A DNA stretch of 9,532 bases, from positions 1 through 9,532 of the forward strand of contig DJHJ01000022.1 in the NCBI GenBank assembly GCA_002433055.1. The letters are read 5' to 3'. Origin of the DNA: Acidobacteriia bacterium UBA6623. GTDB lineage: Bacteria > Acidobacteriota > Terriglobia > Bryobacterales > UBA6623. The position numbers and the translations under genes are program-made. The notes under the pieces were generated by a model that saw only the letters and a list, made by a program, of their open reading frames with translations, did not search any database and was not told the DNA's origin. Positions within the stretch are counted from its first letter, which is position 1, and every line of letters starts with the position of its first letter. This document shows positions 1 through 4,661 of this stretch, piece by piece.

Positions 1-1383
1 GAACTTGCGGCAGAAGGGAAGGCTCCGACCGAAGCGTATCGTGAAACTCTCGAATCATGGGGGCCGGACGCTATGCTTGCAGACGTATCAGGTCCGAGGG
101 GAAAGCGATTTGTTTCTGGAATAACACAAGGCTCAACAGAAGCTGGAGCCATCGCTGATGAACTTGTGACGCAAAGAGCAAATAAAGAGTTTGATCGAAT
201 AACGAAAGAAGCCGCTCGATTAATGAATGCTCGAACAGACGCGACTAGGTTGGCTGATGTTCTGGATCGCCGCGCCGCGAGTTTATCCAAGCCATTCTAT
301 GAAGCCGCTAGAAAAGGCGAGGGGTCTATTCTTAATAAATCTGATTTCGATCATTATTTAACTGATCTTGCCGATGATTTTAGACCGGCTTATAACAAGG
401 CACGAAGGCTTGCTAAAAGGGAAGGGAAAAAACTTCCGAGTTGGAATGAATTTATTAAAAAGGATCAAGACGGCTTCTTTGAAGATCCTACGGTTGATAT
501 AAGAACGATGCAGTTGATGAAGATTGCGCTTGATGGTCAGGTTGAAGTTGGGAAAAGACCGACATCACAAATGCCTCAAATGGAGCTGGATTCATTAAGG
601 GGTGTCCGTAATAGCTTTAATGATCTGCTTGCTGGATTTAACCCCACCTATAAGGCCGCTAATCTAGTCCGAAAGGTCGGGTACGACATTAAAGATGCTG
701 TCGAAGCTGGTAGAAAATTCAGAAGTGTTACCGAATACGATCCTAGTGATGTCGAATTTGACAGGGTATGGAACGGTCTAAAAACAGATATTGAGCGCAC
801 GGCATTTCGCAGTGGGATGCTCGAAGACCTGAAAGTTTTGGGACGCAATGAGAGATCTTCACTCGCAAACAAAATTGAACGTGACACCATTACTAAAGAT
901 AGATTAAGAAAAACCTTTCCCGATGAGGAATCATTTAATGATTTTATGAAAACATTGGGTGCTGAAAAAGCGTATGGAGAAACAAGAAAGATTGCAACGG
1001 GTGGTTCACGAACAGCTAGAACTGGCACCGATGTACAAGAGGCTTTTGAAAATGCACCAGGTCAAGTATTACAAAGCATGTATGAAGCGAATATCAATCC
1101 AGGTTATGCGGCAGTTCAAGGCACAGGGAAACTTGCCAATCTCTACCAGAAGTTTAGGAATAGAAAACTTGCTGAAGAAGCCGCGAATATTGAGTTCACT
1201 AAGCCAGGCGAAGCAGTAGAGAAGTTAGATCAACTACAACGCATTTACACCGGTATTAACAAAACTGATCAAGCATTACTCCAAGAGTTGCGCCGCAGAA
1301 TGGCCGGAACAACATCGAGGGCAGTGGGGTCCGGTATAAGCACGTTTGCCAATAATCCTGATGTTGGTTTGCTTGCAAGATGA
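1..1383 (+). CDS. C-terminal part of a large helical phage protein, probably internal virion/ejection protein (5' partial)
   Basis: The reading frame is open from base 1, with sense codons before the first ATG at 73, so the true start lies upstream and at least 460 residues are visible. The protein is strongly charged and helix-rich, without cysteines, signal peptide or membrane segment. It ends in a low-complexity, Gly/Ser/Thr-rich tail. I recognise no catalytic motif in the visible part. Long, charged, helical proteins of this kind near the end of the structural genes are typical of podovirus internal virion (ejection) proteins, some of which carry a lytic transglycosylase domain further upstream, which cannot be seen here. 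The stop overlaps the next start (ATGA at 1380-1383), so it heads a translationally coupled late cluster. The role is inferred from composition and position; a tail or other structural protein is also possible. Confidence 0.7.
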   Translation, partial: ELAAEGKAPTEAYRETLESWGPDAMLADVSGPRGKRFVSGITQGSTEAGAIADELVTQRANKEFDRITKEAARLMNARTDATRLADVLDRRAASLSKPFYEAARKGEGSILNKSDFDHYLTDLADDFRPAYNKARRLAKREGKKLPSWNEFIKKDQDGFFEDPTVDIRTMQLMKIALDGQVEVGKRPTSQMPQMELDSLRGVRNSFNDLLAGFNPTYKAANLVRKVGYDIKDAVEAGRKFRSVTEYDPSDVEFDRVWNGLKTDIERTAFRSGMLEDLKVLGRNERSSLANKIERDTITKDRLRKTFPDEESFNDFMKTLGAEKAYGETRKIATGGSRTARTGTDVQEAFENAPGQVLQSMYEANINPGYAAVQGTGKLANLYQKFRNRKLAEEAANIEFTKPGEAVEKLDQLQRIYTGINKTDQALLQELRRRMAGTTSRAVGSGISTFANNPDVGLLAR

Positions 1384-1751
1384 TCAAAACCATCATCGCT
1401 ACTGCCGCGCTAGTCGCGGCTTTTTTTATGCCTGCATGGGCAGGGCCACCACCAGGCGGGCAGGTTCGCATGATCCCATTTCAGACCTATTGTCATGCTG
1501 ACGAGCTGTTGATGATCAAGGCAGTGATGATGTCGTTTGGCCAGCATATCTCAATCGTGGGGAGTACCCATGGCGGGTTGACGATCCACATTTTTGAAAA
1601 TCCTGATGAAGAAACGATGTCGATTATGGCGACAAGTGATGCACAACCACCGGCGGAAAGTTGTCTAATTTTTAGTCTGAAGGATGTGGATCATTTTATT
1701 CGCCCATCAGTGATGCCGCCGAGAACAAGTGATAAAGAGAAAGACATATGA
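1380..1751 (+). CDS. Small secreted protein with signal peptide and two cysteines
   Basis: The 123-residue product begins with a clear Sec signal peptide: MIK, a hydrophobic stretch to about residue 18 and a likely signal peptidase I site after AWA (A21/G22). The mature part is about 100 residues with two cysteines, C38 and C95, that could form a periplasmic disulfide. The pattern of an early Cys, a G-rich middle (about 61-66), a short strand-rich core (LTIHIF) and a late SCLI resembles a family of small uncharacterised secreted proteins found in alphaproteobacteria and marine phages; this resemblance is from memory. It shares ATGA with the genes before and after it. Function unknown; a role at the envelope during lysis or superinfection is possible but unproven. 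Confidence 0.72.
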   Translation: MIKTIIATAALVAAFFMPAWAGPPPGGQVRMIPFQTYCHADELLMIKAVMMSFGQHISIVGSTHGGLTIHIFENPDEETMSIMATSDAQPPAESCLIFSLKDVDHFIRPSVMPPRTSDKEKDI

Positions 1752-1954
1752 GCGAGATAACAGATGTAGAGATTGGCAAGCTCATTGAAAAGGTCGATTC
1801 CCTCGAACGTACCATCCGAGATAACAACGCTCGACTTTATATCTTAGAAAAAGAACTGACCAAAGCTAAAGGTATGGGAATCGGGATTTTCTTGATGGCG
1901 ATTGGCGGCACCTCGGTCATTACTTCACTCGTAACCAAGTGGATGAACCAATGA
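1748..1954 (+). CDS. Small coiled-coil plus C-terminal membrane protein, holin-like (XhlA-type layout)
   Basis: The 68-residue product has a charged, heptad-like N-terminal region (about residues 8-41, with regularly spaced I/L among E, K, D and R) followed by one hydrophobic membrane segment (about 43-62, Gly/Ile/Leu rich) and a short polar tail. This order, coiled coil then C-terminal membrane anchor, is that of XhlA-like phage haemolysin/holin accessory proteins. It is coupled to both neighbours through ATGA overlaps. It sits in a run of small envelope proteins downstream of structural genes, where lysis genes are commonly placed. The holin role is an inference from layout and position; no endolysin is visible in the window to support it. 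Confidence 0.68.
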   Translation: MSEITDVEIGKLIEKVDSLERTIRDNNARLYILEKELTKAKGMGIGIFLMAIGGTSVITSLVTKWMNQ

Positions 1955-2328
1955 ATATCCCTACTTATTTGCTCGGAGCAATCATCTTCGTTGTGGCGCA
2001 AACCAGCGCGGGAATCTGGTGGGCAAGCGGACTCAGTTCAGAAGTTGATCGGCTTGCTGGAATTCAAGGCGAAGCTATCCCAGCTTTGGAGGCCGAAGCG
2101 GTGCAATGTGGCAAGGCGATACACGATCAGGGTCAGCAGATCGAGCGAATTAAGGAGCTGACTGCTGAGACTTCAGGACTAGATGTTCTTGGCTTCCGCA
2201 TTGATTCGATGACAAAGGAAATCGAAAACATCAAGGAAGCGCAGAGAGACATCATCGCTCAGCACGAAAAAATCTTCACTATGCTTTCGTCCGGTCAGAT
2301 GCAACAGAAGAGTAATCCCTATAACTGA
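1951..2328 (+). CDS. Membrane-anchored coiled-coil protein, first of a tandem WWAS pair
   Basis: I chose the ATG at 1951, which makes an ATGA overlap with the previous stop; an in-frame GTG at 1939 would add four residues. The 125-residue product has an N-terminal membrane segment (about 4-24) ending in AGIWWAS, followed by a polar region with heptad-like spacing (about 28-112), so the body probably lies in the periplasm if the N-terminus is inside. One cysteine is present (C53). The segment resembles that of the next gene (AGI-WWAS-L-S-V), suggesting a tandem duplication. The layout is like an inner-membrane spanin (Rz type), but no proline-rich Rz1 partner is nested in it, so I call it only a phage membrane/coiled-coil protein. 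Confidence 0.68.
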   Translation: MNIPTYLLGAIIFVVAQTSAGIWWASGLSSEVDRLAGIQGEAIPALEAEAVQCGKAIHDQGQQIERIKELTAETSGLDVLGFRIDSMTKEIENIKEAQRDIIAQHEKIFTMLSSGQMQQKSNPYN

Positions 2329-2612
2329 TGGACAGTCGATTTTTCATAGGCATTGGTATCACTCTTTTGGTGCAAGCCGCTGGAATAGTTTGGTGGGCAT
2401 CTAGTCTACAAAGTGCAGTTCAGCACAACGATTTTCAGATCAAGATGATGAGTAAGGATGTGGATAAGAACTCATCCTTTGTTGAACTTTGGCCCGCTGG
2501 AAAGTGGGGTTCGGGAAGTCTACCAAGTGATGTAAAGCAAGACCTAAAGATCGAGCGGTTGGAGATGCAAGTGGGAAAACTTACTGACAAGATTTATGGA
2601 AATGGCGAATGA
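2328..2612 (+). CDS. Membrane-anchored protein, second of a tandem WWAS pair
   Basis: The start overlaps the previous stop by one base (TGATG). The 94-residue product has an N-terminal membrane segment (about 5-24) with VQAAGIVWWASSLQSAV, clearly similar to the corresponding stretch of the preceding protein. A shorter polar tail follows, with an aromatic/Gly-rich middle (ELWPAGKWGSGS, 53-64) and a charged helical end (about 70-90). The similarity is confined to the membrane segment and the residues just after it; the distal parts differ. It is coupled to the next gene by ATGA. Function unknown; a role in the envelope, perhaps lysis, is inferred from topology and position only. Confidence 0.68.
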   Translation: MDSRFFIGIGITLLVQAAGIVWWASSLQSAVQHNDFQIKMMSKDVDKNSSFVELWPAGKWGSGSLPSDVKQDLKIERLEMQVGKLTDKIYGNGE

Positions 2613-2782
2613 ATCACCTTTACGACATTCAGATGACTTGGTTCCAACATGCCAAACATGCGTGGAAAATGTCTTTCAAATTACTTCTTTTATCGTTGAC
2701 TGCTTTGGTACATGGACTGTTACCGTTTACGTTTTTATCGACAACCTCTGATGGAATAAAGAAACTCCATGAAGAGTTATGA
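2609..2782 (+). CDS. DUF6356 family small protein
   Basis: This 57-residue gene shares ATGA with both neighbours. The product has a hydrophobic centre (about 22-42) containing LTALVHGLLPFTF, then a polar end with S-x-x-S-D-G-I-K-K-L-H. The core motif (ALVHG-LPF-F, then a Ser and a LH near the C-terminus) matches what I remember of the DUF6356 family, small proteins from alphaproteobacteria and marine phages with no known function, sometimes labelled capsule-related without support. The usual N-terminal HP-S-GE-Y-H region is only weakly represented. Its placement directly before an Fe-S carrier gene, with coupled translation, suggests a shared purpose, but that is inference. Confidence 0.72.
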   Translation: MNHLYDIQMTWFQHAKHAWKMSFKLLLLSLTALVHGLLPFTFLSTTSDGIKKLHEEL

Positions 2783-3078
2783 CGATCACAGAATCAGCTC
2801 AAAAAAAGGTAGATCAGACTTTAAATGGAGAAGGCTTCTTAGGAATACATCTAGAAGGTGGCGGCTGTTCAGGTTATCAAATAAAGCTATCGCCTACCAC
2901 AGAGCTACCACAAGACGCTCAGATGATAACCACAACGATTTTCTCCGACCCCACCTCTTTGGGGCTTTTGGATGATGCAAAGATGGATTGGATTGACGAT
3001 CCGTTTCGACCGACCTTTCACTTCACACCACCGACAGGCGCTAGTTCCTGTGGGTGTGGAAACAGTTTCACAGTCTAG
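2779..3078 (+). CDS. IscA/HesB/ErpA-type Fe-S cluster carrier
   Basis: The 99-residue protein has the full signature of A-type Fe-S carriers: GGGCSGYQ with C30, and C91-G-C93-G near the C-terminus. The 61-residue distance between the first and second cysteine is as usual for the family, and so is the overall length. Such proteins bind a [2Fe-2S] or [4Fe-4S] cluster at a dimer interface and hand it to target apoproteins in the cytoplasm. A GAAGAG stretch lies a few bases before the ATG, which overlaps the previous stop (ATGA). Phage-borne HesB-like genes are known and may load tail-tip proteins or phage enzymes. Here a Cas4-like nuclease with a likely cluster (6534-7706) is one candidate client. 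The family call is firm, the client is speculation. Confidence 0.92.
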   Translation: MTITESAQKKVDQTLNGEGFLGIHLEGGGCSGYQIKLSPTTELPQDAQMITTTIFSDPTSLGLLDDAKMDWIDDPFRPTFHFTPPTGASSCGCGNSFTV

Positions 3079-3086
3079 GAGACAAC

Positions 3087-3215
3087 ATGGACAAATGGAA
3101 AGAATTATCAGCTGGAAAGAAAAGATTTTACGCGGCCCTGGCGATCATCATCGTAGTCGCGGTCGTAGGTTGGGTCACTGGCTGGTGGTCATCGCCGGAT
3201 GTGCCTGTGCAGTAG
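3087..3215 (+). CDS. 42-residue single-span membrane protein
   Basis: A short gene with a good ribosome binding site, AGGAGA at 3078-3083, four bases before the ATG. The product has a lysine-rich N-terminus (MDKWKELSAGKKR), one membrane segment of Ala, Ile and Val (about 15-34) and a short tail with a WW pair at 33-34. The basic N-terminus predicts it faces the cytoplasm. The 3' part overlaps the start of the lipoprotein frame. No family recognised. Small membrane proteins next to a lipoprotein in the late region of a phage could serve in lysis, but no motif proves it. Confidence comes from the binding site and the clean topology. Confidence 0.7.
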   Translation: MDKWKELSAGKKRFYAALAIIIVVAVVGWVTGWWSSPDVPVQ

Positions 3216-3541
3216 GATGCTCGACGATAAAAAAAGCGGCGGTAGTGGGAGCGGGAACGCTTGGGGTCGGTGCACTTGTCTCGACTGTGACCAGTGGAAC
3301 TGCCCCTGTACTACTGGGGACAGCGGGGACTGCCTCTGTGCTGACTGCGGGTGCCGACCTCTTAGTTACACCGAAAGGAAAAAACATTATGAATGAATCT
3401 TGTGCGCCTGATAACCTGTTCACAGCATTGGGTGATCTGGTTTCTGTTGCGGGTTGGGGAATAGTTCTTATTATTTTGGTACCCATGATATTTTCATGGC
3501 TGCTGCCTGGTCCCGTGAAGTTCAAATCAAAGAAAGACTGA
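3170..3541 (+). CDS. Probable phage lipoprotein with C-terminal membrane segment
   Basis: The frame encodes a hydrophobic stretch (LVVIAGCACAVGC) followed by STIKKAA, which looks like a lipoprotein signal with possible lipid-bearing Cys in IAGC or AVGC. After it comes a Gly/Ala/Thr/Val-rich segment (about 25-62 from the chosen start), a polar linker, and a second hydrophobic span (about 90-111) with a basic tail. The start is uncertain: there is no ATG with a binding site close to the signal. TTG at 3170 (123 residues) or GTG at 3185 (118) fit, whereas ATG at 3095 would add an unlikely Arg/His-rich leader and nest almost the whole preceding gene. The overlap with the 42-residue gene suggests coupled translation. 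Lipoproteins of the CSTIKKAAVVGAG type are familiar in phage genomes; function unknown. Confidence 0.65.
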   Translation: MGHWLVVIAGCACAVGCSTIKKAAVVGAGTLGVGALVSTVTSGTAPVLLGTAGTASVLTAGADLLVTPKGKNIMNESCAPDNLFTALGDLVSVAGWGIVLIILVPMIFSWLLPGPVKFKSKKD

Positions 3542-3542
3542 T

Positions 3543-3848
3543 GTGATCCCTCTTGTAGAAGTTTTATGGCACGACAGCTTTATTGAAGGAGAGTGGAAGG
3601 ACTATGCGAAACCTACCGAAGAAGATTCACTTACAGCTACCTACGGTCTCCTGGTCTCCAAGGATAGACAGTGGGTGACTCTCGCTATGACCCATGTACC
3701 AGGGAAGTCTCCTTATTGGGGATCTCTCTGGCACATACCGCGTGGCATGGTTAAGGCGATCAACACACTCGGAGAAGTACCCGAAAAGCCGCGCACCAAT
3801 GAGGTGTCAATTAATGAACACCCAATCAAACCCAACTACAATTTTTGA
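3543..3848 (+). CDS. Small phage protein of the WHD type, function unknown
   Basis: A 101-residue product starting at GTG, directly after the lipoprotein stop. The sequence V-L-W-H-D-S near the N-terminus, a W about ten residues later, a middle with YGLLVSKD and VTLAMTHVPG, and LWHIPRGMV towards the end match a recurring pattern of small phage proteins I remember (WHDAH, then a substitution-tolerant middle, then IP-GMV). These have no assigned function and usually sit among late or lysis-adjacent genes. The protein is soluble, with no cysteines. Its 3' end overlaps the next gene by 35 bases. The only initiator is GTG with a weak AAAGAAAGA upstream. Confidence 0.72.
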   Translation: MIPLVEVLWHDSFIEGEWKDYAKPTEEDSLTATYGLLVSKDRQWVTLAMTHVPGKSPYWGSLWHIPRGMVKAINTLGEVPEKPRTNEVSINEHPIKPNYNF

Positions 3849-4065
3849 CTCAATAGGACTCTGTTGCTCCGTGGAAAAACTACCCCCCAACCCGATAGCT
3901 CCCGCCTCGTCTTTTCATCAGAAACTGATGGATGCAAAAACAAAGGCGCAAGTGATTGACATACTTTGTACTCGCGGGAGTTCGATGGGGTGGTTTTCAG
4001 ACATGCCAGACGGCCTGTGGGAAAAACTGGAATCTCTGAGACATCTGCCAAAACAATCGGCGTAA
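3814..4065 (+). CDS. Hypothetical 83-residue protein
   Basis: I chose the ATG at 3814 because GAGGTG at 3801-3806 lies seven bases before it; the frame extends upstream to an ATG at 3694, but that part is the shadow of the preceding gene. The product is soluble, with a Pro-rich region (about 24-31), a helical section (KLMDAKTKAQVIDIL, 38-52) and a final WFSDMPDGLWEKLESL stretch. I recognise no family. It overlaps the preceding gene by 35 bases and the following endonuclease-like gene by about 49, more than elsewhere in this cluster, so it may be real but is less secure than its neighbours. Confidence 0.5.
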   Translation: MNTQSNPTTIFDSIGLCCSVEKLPPNPIAPASSFHQKLMDAKTKAQVIDILCTRGSSMGWFSDMPDGLWEKLESLRHLPKQSA

Positions 4066-4436
4066 CTGGCGAAACGCTGTTCGCGTTCCGTGCGCTCGAA
4101 CAAGGATTAGTGCCGTCCGTACCGATGGGCGACAACTCGCAGTATGACTTTCTGATTGACAACGGATCTAAAATATCCCGCGTTCAAATCAAAGCGTCCT
4201 CACATCCAGACAGCTCAAGCAAGGTAGATCGCTACAACTTCACACTCAAACACTCAAATTACTCCCTCTATTCAGCCGAAGATATAGATGTCTTCGGCCT
4301 GGTTGTTATCCCTCTTAGACTTGTCTATATCGTCCCTCACACTGTCGTTTCTGACCTCACCAAAACATCCGTGTTCCCGACCAACAATTCAACGAGTAAA
4401 ATGGAAGAATTCAGGGAGCGGTGGGATCTCTTGTAA
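4017..4436 (+). CDS. PD-(D/E)XK endonuclease-like protein (PDDEXK_5 type)
   Basis: From the GTG at 4017 the product is 139 residues. It shows the core of small PD-(D/E)XK proteins: a helix with G18-E19, then VPMGDNSQYDFLID with D44, then RVQIKAS with Q57-x-K59 as the active-site strand. This matches the group represented by PDDEXK_5, related to intron-encoded and resolvase-like endonucleases. The start is uncertain: no ATG exists; GTG at 3990 has GGGAG nine bases upstream but overlaps the previous gene by 76, and TTG at 3966 opens the frame. It is the last gene before attP, so it ends the rightward cluster. Possible roles are DNA processing or resolution, or a selfish homing-type nuclease. 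The family call is good, the role open. Confidence 0.75.
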   Translation: MGKTGISETSAKTIGVTGETLFAFRALEQGLVPSVPMGDNSQYDFLIDNGSKISRVQIKASSHPDSSSKVDRYNFTLKHSNYSLYSAEDIDVFGLVVIPLRLVYIVPHTVVSDLTKTSVFPTNNSTSKMEEFRERWDLL

Positions 4437-4459
4437 GGGTACAATTTAGGGTACAATTT
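4436..4459 (+). repeat. Tandem AGGGTACAATTT repeat, left integrase arm site candidate
   Basis: Two perfect 12-base copies of AGGGTACAATTT stand head to tail directly after the endonuclease stop codon. Near-identical pairs lie to the right of the tRNA-like core (4620-4641) and one inverted copy lies in the integrase start. P4-type integrases use their N-terminal DUF4102 domain to bind short repeated arm sites beside the crossover core, and these repeats are well placed for that. Binding is inferred. Confidence 0.7.
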
Positions 4460-4476
4460 TTTGAAATGTTCAAAAA
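4458..4476. repeat. Short AT-rich inverted repeat between arm repeats and att core
   Basis: TTTTTGAA (4458-4465) and TTCAAAAA (4469-4476) form a perfect 8-base inverted repeat with a three-base centre. It is too AT-rich to be a convincing terminator, although it follows the end of the late cluster. It may be a binding site for the integrase, the AlpA protein or host IHF, or a chance palindrome. Confidence 0.4.
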
Positions 4477-4496
4477 TGCTTACACATAGAACAGTA

Positions 4497-4518
4497 TCGA
4501 CTCCGGGCCCGGGCACCA
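4497..4518 (+). other. Putative attP core: 3' end of a tRNA gene
   Basis: The stretch reads as the last part of a tRNA: a T-loop (4496-4502, ATCGACT, one base off TTCGACT), a T-stem 3' strand CCGGG (4503-4507), an acceptor 3' strand CCCGGGC (4508-4514), discriminator A and CCA (4516-4518). The bases before it (4491-4495, ACAGT) do not pair with CCGGG, so this is not a whole tRNA but the 3' end only, as carried by phages that integrate into tRNA genes and restore them. It lies 144 bases before a P4-type integrase, a class that usually targets tRNA or tmRNA 3' ends. An acceptor starting GCCCGGG is implied for the target; some tRNA-Leu fit, but I cannot fix the isotype. Confidence 0.68.
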
Positions 4519-4619
4519 AAACTCCTTAAATTAAATTCTACTAATTCCGAAAACCCCTATAAAACAAGCACTTCTGTCTCTCACTATCTCTTACTGTATC
4601 CCCCCATCTTAGAAGGTTT

Positions 4620-4641
4620 AGGGTACAATTAGGGTACATTT
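4620..4641 (+). repeat. Right AGGGTACA repeat pair, integrase arm site candidate
   Basis: AGGGTACAATT (4620-4630) is followed directly by AGGGTACATTT (4631-4641), the same unit as the pair at 4436-4459 with slight decay. It lies about 100 bases to the right of the tRNA-like core, upstream of the integrase binding site. TACAAT within the repeat also resembles a -10 element, so arm binding might repress integrase transcription; that is speculative. Confidence 0.7.
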
Positions 4642-4661
4642 TCAACAATCAGGAGACTGAA

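Noticed and set aside
648..1028. Minus-strand open frame of 126 residues
   Set aside because: Antisense to the long helical late protein; no binding site and no recognisable motif.
2972..3169. Upstream extension of the lipoprotein frame
   Set aside because: It would nest in the Fe-S carrier gene and the 42-residue gene, giving an Arg/His-rich leader incompatible with a lipoprotein signal.
3199..3396. Cysteine-rich open frame with many C-x2-C pairs
   Set aside because: It is a frame shift of the Gly/Thr/Val-rich lipoprotein sequence: GTG/TGT repeats in that gene read as Cys codons. No binding site, and the lipoprotein frame has better protein-like features.
4503..4512. G+C palindrome CCGGGCCCGG as a terminator or operator
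   Set aside because: It is explained by the adjoining T-stem and acceptor strands of the tRNA-like end, and no T-run follows.
4491..4518. A complete tRNA gene
   Set aside because: Only the 3' T-loop, T-stem strand, acceptor strand and CCA are visible. The 5' T-stem strand is missing and no anticodon arm lies upstream.
4519..4619. Promoter for the integrase
   Set aside because: TACAAT inside the repeats resembles a -10 box, but no -35 box at proper spacing was found, so I do not list a promoter.
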